Positions 1 through 10,966 of a stretch of 64,000 nt of DNA are shown in pieces. The position numbers were made by a program, and so were the translations under genes. Source of the DNA: Zopfochytrium polystomum (taxonomy: Eukaryota > Chytridiomycota > Chytridiomycetes > Chytridiales > Chytridiaceae); assembly GCA_025765615.1 (NCBI GenBank), contig JAIVFJ010000017.1, positions 480,370-544,369 on the forward strand, given 5' to 3'. Within the stretch, counting starts at the first letter, position 1; the number at the start of each line of letters is the position of its first letter. A model generated the notes under the pieces. That model did no database searches and was not told the origin of the DNA. It saw only the letters and a program-made list of their open reading frames with translations.

Positions 1-273
1 AGAATGGTTGGTAATCTCCACAAGTGCGAGTTAAAAAGAGGACTCTTTATTTGAGGGTGCAGGCTGTCCAGCCTGTCATCCTCACATATGGATCTGCAAG
101 CAACAATGGACGACACACCTGTAAAAAAAATTTTGTCTCCGTTCTTCAAGTTCATGTGAAGCTCTTTGGCCTTTTATTGACTGTGTCATCAACAGGTAGG
201 AAAAGCAATTCATGGGGAGTCTTTTAGTCACTTAAATCGGGGGAGTCTTGATCAAGCTGTCCTTTCTCGGTGA
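1..273. other. Left-edge spacer, no gene seen
   Basis: This is the downstream flank of the minus-strand RapGAP gene. The only open frame is a 67-codon plus-strand frame without recognisable similarity or codon pattern. I see no RNA gene or repeat here. Confidence 0.5.
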
Positions 274-3200
274 TCACGTGAAGGTAGTGAAGTCGAGAAC
301 GCTGTCAGGCTTTGGGTCTCGTGGATCAAGCTTGCTCACTCGATCGTGCAATCGCTTTATCTGACGCAGCCGTTCACGTGCATTGCTGATGAACATTCCT
401 CCCCCAGCCTGACTCTGTGCTGCCACCAAGGATAGCATGTTAGCATGCAGTGCTGCCTGTCGTACTGTTGCTCCCAGGTTTCGACCAGAAACTATGCGCC
501 CCATGTCGTCACCGAACACTCCTGTATAACCTAATCCAACTTCGTCCCGGACAGCCATTCTGACACGGAACCACGATGATTCATACTGATTGCTTGCCCG
601 ACGGAACCCAAGCTGTGGAGGAAGAGACTCAGGCTCCTGAGCATCGGAGTCTGTCAGCGTCTCGGTCTCACCATCTGCGAGACGTGAAATGATAATGTTG
701 ACGAAGTTGAACTGTCCAGGTAGCGTGTGAAGTCCAAATGCTCTGTCACCGTTATTGGCAGCAGACAGTCCAGACTCGTCAAATGCAATGACAACAAAGT
801 CGTTTCCGATATGCCGCTTTTTGAATGAGCATCGAGGGTCCTTGTCCAAATTGGTTGGCATCATCGTGGCTGCATGGAACACCATCTGTGCCCCAGAGGC
901 GTTGTCTTCCCAAACCACACAATGCTTTCCGTCAATTCCATCTGGAGATTTATCCAAACCGCCTGTGTACATTGTTGTGCGGGAAAGCTCCACAACTTCT
1001 CCCAGGGAGTGCAAAAACTGAGTGTAGGTCCAAGATCCGTGCGTATTTGCCAGTATCTCCACCTCATCAGATTGACCAGGTCCAACAAAGACAACACCAA
1101 CTTTGTGAAGATCCACAACTGGTGTCCGGTCAAGCACTTTGAGGGCACGAACAGTCGCTTCATCTGTGCCCAACAACAACGGCACTTCGTTTGGGGTGGT
1201 AGCGCTGAGAGGTGATAACTGAAGCAGGAGAAAAGATGGGTCGATCACAACACGAGACTCTGTAGTTTCTCGGCCTTCAGTTGTGTCGAGTCCAACAGAG
1301 CTGCTACTGACAGAAACAGACCGTGGCCGAAGAGAATCTGGAACATCTGGTGGAGGTGTGATAAGAACCTGAATAGGTACCAATACCAGGCCCAAAGCTC
1401 TGTGATGCAGATCGTGTGCGACGAGTCAAGTCATTCTCAGAAGTATTTCTCATCTGAGGGTTGCCATCAAAGGCAGCCAGAATACTAACTTGGTTTGACG
1501 CTGCTCGGCTCGAGTTACCCAAACGACTTGAAAACGACACAAAACCAGAAGGCCGTCGTATTTGCACCTCAATCCATCCAGGCGCACCTGAATTGCGTAT
1601 AGTTACCACCGCATTCCCAATTATCCATGTTTTTTCAGGAGCTATGCCATCAGTCCTTGCCGTTGGCGTTTGTAAGGGATTGATCAAGTCTGCTGAAGGA
1701 CGAGGAGAACAATCGACATACGCGTTTTGAATAAGAACATCCCACACCAGTTCAACGTTCTCATCCACTGTCACGGTAGTTCCACCTGAAGTAGGAATCA
1801 TGTACTTGGTAATAAAAGGAATGAATTTCCGCCGCTCCGCAATTTTTAAATTGACGAACCAAACTGTGATAACGTAGTAGGCCAGGTGGACAACGTATTG
1901 TGATAGTGCTGTTGAATGAGATGTGGCTGTCGATGATTGGATAGACTGAAGTGCAATGCCAAAGACTCGCCGAAAATCAGCATCTGAACAATTCACGTAA
2001 AGTTCTGGAAGACGTGATAACGTTGAGAGAAACTCAAGGACATATGGTGACATCGAAGAGGAGGTCAGTCGTGAGACTTTCAAAAGAACATTAGTAATGA
2101 GGCGAATCATGTTTCCAGGAAGCTCTAACAGTGCGTTTGTCAATGTCTGTAGGCAAAACCGTGAAGTTGAAGGCCATTTCTGTAGACCAAGCTCAACAGT
2201 AGAGATGATTTCGTCTAGATCTTGCTTGTTGAAAAAGCTCTTGTAAGAAATGAGGACAGCCAACAATTTGAATGCAAGCAAATAGATATCGGACTTTTTC
2301 GCAGCTTTCGGGAGGTGAACAATGGACGACGCCGCTGTTTCTCGTGTAATTAAGAAGCATAAGAAAGTGCGAAGTGATCCTATTGCTTTTGGCGCACCAG
2401 CAAACAAAGCAATGTTTTGCAGCTGATACGATAAATTCTGAAACACCAAGGAGTAAATGTCCCAGTCGGTTTCATTGGAAACTGCCTCCACCAGGTGCGC
2501 AAGATAGCTGTCCATGTCCAAAATTGCAGAATTGAGTACTTTTGAGCTGCCTGCATAGCAACGCAACGGATTCATTCCAATATAAGGCATCTCTGAATCA
2601 CTGGACTGATTTTCAAAGAAGATATGAAAGTCACTGCGGGCTCTAGTAGACAAAGCGAACTTGAGTCCAAGAAGTCGAGCTTTGGTTGGCACATCGTGTG
2701 AACATGCAATATTGACTATGGTATCAAATATAGTACTGCTGTGTATTCCCCGCAGCTCCATTGCGGAAATTTTGAACAACTTGAGCAGAGCGCACATCAC
2801 TATATAAGATACACCTGGGTCCACAGCAGTTACTGCAATATTGTTGTAGGAGTCCAGCAGACGTACACAATACACAGGACTTGCAACTCCGAATATCTGA
2901 GCTCCAGCATTAACCAGTTTGGATAGAAGAAATGGCTTTTGTGCGGTGTCCAGGATTAGCTTAATGAAGAGTTCCAAGACAAAATCCAATCGTTGCCCCT
3001 CGCAAACTTCAGTTGCAGTGATGACAAGGTCTGCAGTCATTTCTGCAAGACTGTCCCATCTACTATTCAAAACAAAAGAGTTCACAAGACAATCAATTCG
3101 ATGCTCATTAACATCAAATGAGATTCGCGCAGCTTCATGCTCTAACAATGAAACAGCAAGAGGCTCCGGGAGATCTGCCGACAATTCCAAAAGGACACCA

Positions 3201-4657
3201 AAAAAGGTATCGACAGAGGAGCTGCTGGGAATTAAGGAAAGACTTGAGTGAATGGATAAAATCAGCATCCTGTGCAGTGCTGCAACACTTTCCGGTGTCT
3301 TTGGTTCACCTTGATAGGAGGCAAAATCAAAAACGCTCCATTGCAGCCCAGTGAGTTGCCGCATAGGCCAGAAGCTTAATAGATCAGCGGTAAATGATAT
3401 GATTGCCTCCCAATCTTGGTACGTTAACAAACTTGCTTTAAATTGGATCAACGTCAGGGTTCCAACAAGAACTTCAACAAGGACAGGTACTCTGTACTCC
3501 ACTGTTTCCACACTTGACTCTGGGATAGAGTAAAGAAAAGACATCAGCAGTGATTGTTCTAGTGGAAATTTTGGCAGTGCTTGAGGGCCCCACGCAGCTT
3601 GGCACAGAATGTGTGCGCTTCCCGTTGCAATCAAGCCTAGGTGCAAATGGCCCAGATCCTCCCGCCGTTCCAGGTCTGTCTCTGCCCAATTGCATACAAG
3701 CAAAATCGAGGATCGAGCTTGATGAGAAGTGAAAACTTGCCGCGCCAGCAGCACAGCATTTGGCCTTAGTGATTCGGATGATGCGGTGATAAGGGCAATG
3801 GCAGCCAAGACATCTTCAAGCTGCTTCGAGTCGTTCAAAAAAGGTCCGATCCTTTCAACAGACATACGCATCAAGTCTGAAAGGGGAAATCGAAAGAGAC
3901 CAGCTGACAAAAGCTGCAGTATAGCAGTCAAGATGTTGGCTTGATTGAGAGCAGCAAGAGACAGTTTTAGTAACGCCGCTGCAGCTGAGGGAGTGATATC
4001 AGTGCCTGGCTCTGCGGATAATAGAGCTTCTGTGGTGAGCGATAATAGTGATAAGAGCGGTTGTGATGGTTCCGATTTCTTGTCGTGTGTTCCGTCACTA
4101 TATTTGGACGCGCCAATCCATGAGAAAAGTAGCTGCAGTACACGATGGTCAAAGTCTGCAACAATGCTTCCGCCCCTTGTAAGAGCCGTCAAAGCGGCGA
4201 GACCCTGCTGATATATTTTACTCCCACTATCGATACGATTACCACAGCAACCTGCCGCCGACAGATATTGGTTAGTTCAGACCAAGTGAGAACAAAAATA
4301 TTGACCTTCGATGATGTCAAGGAACAACAAGCGAGTGGAGGAGGTGAGCATGTCAAAGTGCGCTTCAGCACAGCTAGCGACAAACTGGAGCGCCAATATG
4401 AGACTGTCTTCTTGCGGGTATTCTACTGGTGGCGGAGGGTCATCGAGGTCATGAGGTTTGTTGAACTGCGTTTCAGTGTGCTTGCGCCACGCGATCTTGA
4501 CTGCAATTCGTGCCCACAGATTTTTTATGTCCTCATCGGACGCAAATGCAGTCGCTGGTACTAATTCAACCAGGCGGCGAGCTTCGGGCAGGCTATCCAC
4601 GCACTCATCCATTAAGAGCCGGTCTTGGAAGTTGAAGCCGGGACGACGGCAAATCAA
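274..4657 (-). CDS. TSC2: Tuberin/TSC2-like RapGAP protein
   Basis: GTPase-activating protein of the tuberin family, which switches off Rheb and so restrains TORC1. The N-terminal part (4657 down to about 1420) is helical and resembles the tuberin HEAT/DUF3384 region, including the family-type stretch at about 4110-4190. The C-terminal part (about 1300-274) is a RapGAP domain with the motif KKRHIGNDFV at about 784-828; the Asn of HIGND corresponds to the catalytic asparagine thumb of the family. At least two joints are needed: one between 4277 and 4192, and one near 1360-1400 where the frame shifts. The second is solved in frame by a very short intron (40 nt, GTATTG to CCACCAG), or it could be a sequencing frameshift. 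The first exon and start are not settled; the frame at 4657 opens with TTG, and no in-frame ATG lies close upstream. Family assignment is firm, gene model ends are not. Confidence 0.85.
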
Positions 4658-5053
4658 TCGATGAGGTTCGGCTTCCTCGCCTGTTCCTGCTCAGATACTT
4701 GACGGCGTACAGAAAAGGGTTCGGCTGTCGGCAATATCTCTACAACCAGCGACTCAGCTGTGCGTGAACGTTTATGCTGCAAACTGCCTGTACAAGTGAG
4801 ACTGCGTCCTTGTGTGCGCCGGAAGTGACTGCGACAGCCGCAGCAGCGTGATCCGCGATCTCCTTGTCTTGAAGTCTCTTCACGAGAAATCCTCGTCATT
4901 TGTGAGCACGTGTCAGGCACAGTTGGTGCGGCCGCACGCTACCGATCTTCGCGTCCACGAGAGCCGAATCTAGATTGATGAGGAGGAAGAATCTGCAACG
5001 ACTTCCAACCTGATCAAGCTGAGCGCGAGTGCACGTTTGTCATCACCGTTCGT

Positions 5054-5446
5054 ATGCTGCCCAACAATCTTCAAGTGAAGGAGAAACTGTGTGGAATAGC
5101 ATTTCCCACTTCGGTCTTTCCGCGGATGTTTGTGCTTATCTCCCAGCGGCGACCAGTTGCCTCGGACAGCGAATCCGGTTCTTCAACTTCAACTGGGAGC
5201 CCAGAGGCCTTCACCTGCTGTGTTATAATGGCGGAGCCAGCTGAACTTTGCGATGCCGCGCATATTGTGCCTGCCAAGCAGTGGAACTTCGAAAGGTCCT
5301 CCGACGTGACGAACGGAATTCTTCTGTACACCAATGTCCACCGCGACTTCACTTACTTTTTTTCAATCACTGCGGAAAGAACCGACATCGGCATTCGTCA
5401 CAAGATCACATTGCCACCAGGTATAGACCTTTGGCGCGCCAAATAA
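5054..5446 (+). CDS. HNH_2-type endonuclease-like protein
   Basis: A 130-residue ORF starting at a real ATG. It carries the signature of the fungal HNH_2 family: a Cys-rich lead-in, then CDAAHIVP (first catalytic/metal His), TNGILL (Asn) and NVHRDF (last His) in the right order and spacing for a beta-beta-alpha metal finger. Such proteins are common, often multicopy, in fungal genomes, and their role is mostly unknown. The ORF stops at 5446 but the reading may continue through an unseen intron, since the domain is expected to have a C-terminal strand. A decayed second copy of the 3' half of this ORF plus its downstream DNA lies near 17.74-18.25 kb. Family call is from motifs; nuclease activity is inferred. 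Confidence 0.6.
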   Translation: MLPNNLQVKEKLCGIAFPTSVFPRMFVLISQRRPVASDSESGSSTSTGSPEAFTCCVIMAEPAELCDAAHIVPAKQWNFERSSDVTNGILLYTNVHRDFTYFFSITAERTDIGIRHKITLPPGIDLWRAK

Positions 5447-5936
5447 GCGGTGGCCGCAGGAGAGATACCTCCAGTTTCGCCTGCAGCTTTTTGAGGCCGA
5501 CTTCATGAAAGCAGCAGCCATGGCACAAAGCAACGCAGCAGCAAGCATCGGATAGCGAAGTGGGCTGCTGATGTTGGTTGAATGTTGAGCGCTGGTGCAG
5601 ACATCACAGGCAATCCCGTTCGACGACCTGTGAGCTTTTGGGTGATGAACTCAATACCCAGCTGGACCAACCAAACGTTCTCGCGTTAGAGATCAATGTA
5701 CTGCGGACGGACCTTTTTTGAACTTCGCCTGCGGGAGTTGAGATTTCTCCACAGTACTTTGGTTGATGAATCGGGAAATATCCATGAGGGATAAATAAGA
5801 AATCAGGAACTTATTTGTTGAAGTAACTTCATTTACTCTCAGGCGTTGGCAGAATGTAGCTACGGTTCAAAACATCCACATAAATATTTACTTCAAACAT
5901 GACTTGCGTTGTAATGTATTGCGTTTCGCGTTTGTA
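5447..5936. other. Spacer between HNH ORF and HECT gene, part of a duplicated segment
   Basis: About 490 bp without a convincing gene. Parts of it (around 5520-5560 and 5860-5935) are recognisably similar to 18.0-18.25 kb, so it belongs to the duplicated HNH segment. Confidence 0.5.
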
Positions 5937-8577
5937 TTACAAAAGGAAAAATCCACAACGAGCATGCTCCACAGCAGCTCTTAATTTGCTTTCAAGCTTT
6001 TCTTTGCTTGAGTACTCATTTAAAAGAAGAACGTTGTAGCACGTGTGTGACGAGGGAAGCCGCTCGCTGTGGTCGGAGGAAAGTGAGTACACGAAAAATC
6101 AAGTATTCAACTCCACCTGTCAGGGCCGTTTCGGACGACTATGAACGGTAGCTTTCCGAGCCCTCCAACCGGAACGCGGTCCGAGCCAGTCGCAAACACG
6201 AGAAGCGCTCTCTTTTCTTGCTCCGAAAAAGAGTGGACGACTTCCCAAAACGCCTTCACCGCCAGAGAGTCCTTGTCCCACCCGCCGTCGTACTGGGCGT
6301 TTTTCTCTATCCCGTGCCCCGACGTGAAAGAACGCGATCAGTCCAAAAAGCAATCTCCGATTCTAGGAAGCAGAAAGGAAAAACAGCAACCGCCCCGTAC
6401 CAAGCGCCACAAAGTCCAGCTCCTCGCACCCGACCATCAATTCGCGCAGCTCCCGCGGTCGCAAAAGCCTCAGCGCGTCTCCGCCCACAACGGCGTCGAA
6501 CCCATCCTTGAGCGCGGCCACGGCGTCGCGGACCGACCCCACCATCCGGAACTGCGCATACCGCTCGACAAAGTCGCGCCGGTTCTCGCTCGTCACCTGC
6601 GTGCCTCTGGCCTGCTCGCCGAGCAGGCAGATGCTCTTCCCGCGCGAGACGACGTCAAAGGTCCAGTCGTCCAGGGCGACGTCCAGGTCGGGAGGAGTCA
6701 GGTTGAGAAGGGTTTCGAGGCCTCGGTGCAGGGCCGGGTCGAGGTCAAAGAGGTCGTGGACTACGAGGTTTTTTGAGAGAAGGAGCTTGAAGAGGGCGAG
6801 TGGGAATGGGATGGGAAGGGTGACGTTGTTGTAGAGGGCGAGACCGAGAAGCTTTCCTGGAATGGAGTTCAAATATGCGATATATTTGAAGAGAGCCAAC
6901 CGATAAAAGATTAAGAGATCGCAACGTGAATATTGAGAGGAAGGAACTCGAACCTATCAGGTTGTACTCTTCATAGACCTGGGCGTCTTCGGGAAATTCT
7001 CGAGTAAACCAATACAGTCGAGATTCGGAATTGACCTCGAACATGCCTTCACGCCGGAACAGACTTAGTGTAGGTGCTCGGCTTTGCACCTTACTTGCTA
7101 GCTTGACAAAAGCAGCGCTCAGTGCCACTCACCATGATCTGGGTTGAACACGTCCTGAACAATCAGCTGAAAGAACTCCTTTTGGATGCCACCCTCATCG
7201 ATCCCTTCTTCTCCGACAAACGTCACGCGAAGCTGCTTTTTCAGGTCGTTTGGTGATCGCGACGCCAGCTGTGAAATGGCATCCCGAACAACAGCTTCCC
7301 GACGCACTTCCAGGTGAAGGTAGGGGCTGTTCACGCCAATGAACAAGGCTCGGAAAAACGAGTCTTGCAACCTGGCAGCAGTGGAGCTCAGTTACGCATC
7401 ATTTGGAGAACTTCAAGGTACTCACTCTCTTCGCATTGTGATCATCGACTCGATTCGAAGGATATCGCCCTTGGTCGCTGCATCGAGCAAAAATGGAAAG
7501 TCCAATATCGATGAACCGGAGTTACTCTTCCACTTTGGATACTCGTCTTTGAGGTTGATACCCTCCATAATTGAGGCATTATAAAATTCTTCGTGCGGCA
7601 AGCAGTCCACTTCGTTGTTGACTTCGTCTTTTGGCCGAGGAAAATAAAAAGAGTGGACCGGTCAAGCTCAGTCGCGAAAGCCATTCGTGCCACTCACTCA
7701 ACAAGTCGAGAACCTTGACTGCATCCAACAGCATCTGATCCGACTCCAACCCACCGGTGGCCAGCCCGCCCTCGCACATACACCGCACCATGACGAACGC
7801 CTGGAAGCACGCGACGACCTTACCAAACACCGTCCGCCCCGCGTCGACGGCGCCCTCCTCGCCGCGTGCCAGCGAAGCGACGGATCCCATCGGCCGCAGC
7901 TTGCGCGCCCCCGCCTCGTCCCGGCGGCGCCACGCGTCGGCCGCGGCGGCGAGTGACCGCGTCCACGCCGCGGCCAGCGCGCCCCGCCGCGCGTCGGGCA
8001 GCCCGGCGAGCCGCCCCGCGATCGAGGGCATGCTGTCGCTCAGGTGCGCCGACGCGGCCTCGCCGAGCTCGAACAGCGCGTACGCCGCCAGCAACAGACC
8101 CGCGTCGGACGCTGCCCCGCCGCCGCCGAGCGCGTCGATAGCGTCGAGCGCTGTACTGCTGCTGCTTCTGCCGCCCGCCGCTGCGGCGGTGGCGGCGGGA
8201 TCCGAGATCTGCGGCGGCGCGGCAACTGCGCGTTTGATCGCGTCGGCGAGCGCGAGCGGCTGCGGGGTCGGTCGCTCATGTGGCGTTGCCTCGTCTACGC
8301 TGGTTGGGGCAGTCTGTGCGGCGTGCGCGGCCACGTGTTTGGCCACAACGGCGACGATGCGGCCAAAGTCGATCAGTTCTCGGTCGGGAGACGAGGCGTC
8401 GGACGGTGAGTCGGGCGGCGTGTCGACTTGGAGGACCAACGTGCGCGGGGATGTGCCCGCTGCGTGCGACTTGAGCTCGGCGCGAGTTCCGACCGTCGTT
8501 GGAGCTGGACGGGCGATGGCCAGTTCAAGGGCTGCTAGCGCGTCGCTGCCTTGCTGTGGGGTCGCGCGATTCGACAT
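5937..8577 (-). CDS. HECT-type E3 ubiquitin ligase (Hul4/HECTD2-like)
   Basis: Ubiquitin ligase that accepts ubiquitin on a cysteine before passing it to substrate. ATG at 8577. Exons read as 8577-7698, 7627-7426, 7371-7133, 7046-6954, 6856-6401, 6306-6117 and 6066-5937; every joint has GT-AG and keeps frame (introns 50-97 nt). The N-terminal 290 residues are Ala/Ser/Asp-rich and GC-rich, probably disordered, ending in a helical segment. The middle has EFYNAS and FPFLLDAATK, typical just before HECT domains of the Hul4/HECTD2/E6AP group. The HECT N-lobe has DEGGIQKEFF and LGLALYNNV; the C-lobe has TGSDRVPVGGL, and the catalytic Cys sits in SSHTCYN (codon 6039-6041), with the usual hydrophobic GFFLL end. 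The domain appears intact. No domain that would name the substrate is visible. Confidence 0.9.
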
Positions 8578-8693
8578 TTTGTTCGAAGACTGTTCTCGTT
8601 ACAGAACTGATTTATTCACGCTGCAAAGAATGGAAGTTCCCTGGAAAACATTTCTCCATCCCAGCGCCTTCTTCGCAAAATTGTGTAATTTTT

Positions 8694-9213
8694 GGGGTTG
8701 TCAAACCCCTTCCCCGCACGGACTGGTTTAAAAACGAAATGGATTCCGCTTTGCACTGTTTTTTTATTTCGTTTCCAACGAAATGAAAGTTGGTGGTCAA
8801 ACCTGGCCAGGAAGCGGAAGCGGAGGAGCCAGGCAGCCACAAGACAGTTGGTGGGGCTGACAGACCGTAGGCGACAGAGCCAGGAAAAGTAAGAGGGCGC
8901 AAACAGATAGACAAAGAAAAGACCGATTAGGGTGGAGACAGAGAGAGAGGACGAGAGGCAGACTGACAGACAAACCACAAGATTTTAACCTTCCAAAAAT
9001 GGGAAACTGCAAAACATGATAAAAAATTTGAGTGTTCTGTTTCCAACGCTGGTTTGCAACGAAAGTCTTTCCAACGAAAGCTCCTCGCGAGGAGCTTTCT
9101 GCAAAAGAAACGTTTTGATGGGTCCAAAAAGGCAGTTTGCAACAGTGGCGGAAAAATTGTGCAACGTTTTGTTTGTCCGTTCCCAACAAAAAAGAGGGGG
9201 GTTTGACAACCCC
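8694..9213. mobile_element. Possible TIR-bounded non-autonomous element
   Basis: The 16-mer GGGGTTGTCAAACCCC at 8694-8709 recurs as its exact reverse complement at 9198-9213, about 520 bp apart. The interior is rich in short repeats of the type CCAACGAAA and contains a perfect palindrome. No transposase is encoded. The flanks do not show a clear target duplication, so MITE status is only a suggestion. Confidence 0.35.
9076..9099. repeat. 24-bp perfect palindrome
   Basis: GAAAGCTCCTCG followed directly by its reverse complement CGAGGAGCTTTC, with no spacer. It lies inside the TIR-bounded segment and could extrude a cruciform or bind a dimeric protein. Confidence 0.8.
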
Positions 9214-9618
<405 letters not shown>

Positions 9619-9678
9619 AACACACACTCTCTCTCTGCGTGTGTGTGTGTGTTATGAATCACCCTCTGGGAACCTCTG

Positions 9679-9776
9679 GAACCTTCTAGAACATTCCTTC
9701 ATGGAACCTTCTGGAACCTTCTGGAACCTTCTAGAACATTCCTTCATGGAACCTTGTGGAACCTTCTGGAACCTTC
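9679..9776 (+). promoter_or_regulatory. Array of heat-shock elements (HSF sites)
   Basis: The LTR repeats the unit GGAACCTTCT so that GAA and TTC pentamers alternate with exact 5-bp periodicity, the binding pattern of heat-shock factor (nGAAnnTTCnnGAAn). There are four perfect units at 9679-9696, eight perfect consecutive units at 9704-9741, and six more with one mismatch (TTG at 9754) at 9749-9776. Three matched units are enough for a canonical site. The array lies 110-210 bp upstream of the TATA box and is duplicated in the 3' LTR (eight-unit part at 14657-14694). Confidence 0.75.
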
Positions 9777-9886
9777 TTTGCTTTCCTGACTTGTCTTGTT
9801 GTCATTGGTATCATTGGTATCATTGTATTACTAATTGCTCTTTCTGGAACTTTCTTGGAGTCTTGACAAGGAACACTCTCAAAAGG

Positions 9887-9893
9887 TATAAAA
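9887..9893 (+). promoter_or_regulatory. TATA box of gypsy LTR promoter
   Basis: TATAAAA, 35 bp upstream of the predicted transcript start at 9922. The order of HSE array, TATA and start is that of an inducible RNA polymerase II promoter. Confidence 0.65.
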
Positions 9894-9921
9894 GGGGGAT
9901 GGGGGACCTGTCCCATCCCTC

Positions 9922-9932
9922 AAGTGAATTAT
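9922..9932 (+). other. Predicted self-primer at transcript 5' end
   Basis: AAGTGAATTAT. It is the exact complement of the 11 nt at 10005-10015 next to the 5' LTR. In Tf1-like elements the first 11 nt of the mRNA fold back, pair with the primer-binding site and are cleaved to prime minus-strand synthesis. Matching stops at exactly 11 nt on both sides. Confidence 0.65.
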
Positions 9933-10004
9933 TGTTTCCAATACAATCATCACTCCTCTCAGTTCCTTGTCTGCCTTGCCCTGTCCTGCCCTGTTCCTGA
10001 CATC

Positions 10005-10015
10005 ATAATTCACTT
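10005..10015 (+). other. Primer-binding site for self-priming
   Basis: ATAATTCACTT, two bases after the LTR end. There is no TGG-type tRNA 3'-end complement here, which fits self-priming in place of tRNA priming. Confidence 0.65.
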
Positions 10016-10042
10016 CACCCTCTCCCACTACTCTCTGCCATC

Positions 10043-10966
10043 ATGTCTGACCCAAACAACACCTTCCCTGATGCAACTGCCTTCCAAGCCTTGATGGACC
10101 AATTACAAGCCCTCTCAAGACAGACACACCAACTTCAAGAACAAGTCCTTCACCAGCAGCACCAGCTTCAACAACAACTTCACCAACAAGAACATCAAGC
10201 TCTTCCCCTGCCTCAAGCCAACCAAGCAAGAGAGCCCAAGGTTCCCAGCCCTGACAAGTTCACTGGGCTGGCCAAAGACCTTAGGAACTTCATGGCCACT
10301 GTGGAGAATGTCATCCTTCTCCAACCTTCAAGATTTCCCAGTGAGCAAGTCAAGGTTCTTTTCACAAGCACCCTCCTGTCTGGTCAAGCTCAATCATGGT
10401 ACAGATCTCTCCCAAGCACACCCACCACCCTGCAAGAGCTCTGGGAGGGGCTGGAAGCTACCTTTGGTGACCCCTACGCATCTTGGACAGCAAGATCCAA
10501 GCTCAAGCATATCAAGCAAGGAAAGCAATCTTGTGTGGCCTACACCAACCAATTCAAGCAACTAGCCAGAGACTCTGGATACAATGATGCAGCTCTGATG
10601 GAGCTGTACCATGATGGTCTCCATGAGTCTATCCAAGACATGCTCTCCCAGTCTCTGCACATCCCTGAGACCTTGGAAGAGTACATTCTCCTTGCCATCA
10701 AGATTGACAACAGACTCTACTCCAAGAGGCTGAAGCAAAGACAAGTAGGAACTACATCAAGACCTACCCCAGTTCCTCAAGCTCTTACAGTTCCTGAACC
10801 CATGCAAGTGGATGCAGTTGAGACACTTCCTAAGGGTCCTCTGAGCCAAGAGGAGAAAACAAGGAGGGCCCAGCAGGGACTGTGTTTTTACTGTGGCTCC
10901 AAGGAGCATGCTGTCAAGGACTGCCCAAGGAAGAAGCACCCAAACTCCCAGGTCCAGGCTCACTAA
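10043..10966 (+). CDS. gag: Gypsy Gag polyprotein
   Basis: A 307-residue capsid/nucleocapsid protein that would package the element RNA in virus-like particles. ATG at 10043, 40 bp after the LTR. The N-terminus is Gln/His-rich with heptad-like spacing (possible coiled coil), followed by the conserved retrotransposon-gag fold with WEGLEATFGDP-type helices, and one CCHC zinc knuckle, CFYCGSKEHAVKDC, near the end. It ends in TAA at 10964-10966 and overlaps the pol frame from 10834 onward. Pol is reached by -1 frameshift 19 nt before this stop. Confidence 0.95.
   Translation: MSDPNNTFPDATAFQALMDQLQALSRQTHQLQEQVLHQQHQLQQQLHQQEHQALPLPQANQAREPKVPSPDKFTGLAKDLRNFMATVENVILLQPSRFPSEQVKVLFTSTLLSGQAQSWYRSLPSTPTTLQELWEGLEATFGDPYASWTARSKLKHIKQGKQSCVAYTNQFKQLARDSGYNDAALMELYHDGLHESIQDMLSQSLHIPETLEEYILLAIKIDNRLYSKRLKQRQVGTTSRPTPVPQALTVPEPMQVDAVETLPKGPLSQEEKTRRAQQGLCFYCGSKEHAVKDCPRKKHPNSQVQAH

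Larger units (their letters stand above)
9650..10002 (+). repeat. 5' LTR of gypsy element
   Basis: Starts TGTTATGAATC and ends CCTGTTCCTGACA; identical to the 3' LTR except one base. U3 holds the GAA/TTC array and the TATA box; R probably starts at 9922. Confidence 0.95.

Noticed and set aside
7757..8731. 324-codon plus-strand ORF
   Set aside because: Antisense to the GC-rich first exon of the HECT gene; Ala/Ser/Arg-rich composition is what the complementary strand of that exon would give.
9679..9776. CRISPR-like array
   Set aside because: The regular repeats in the LTR have no unique spacers and a 10-bp period; they fit heat-shock elements, and the genome is eukaryotic.
10861..10900. TTTTTAC at 10884-10890 as gypsy slippery site
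   Set aside because: Not an X XXY YYZ heptamer in the gag frame; the CCCAAAC site with its stem is far better.
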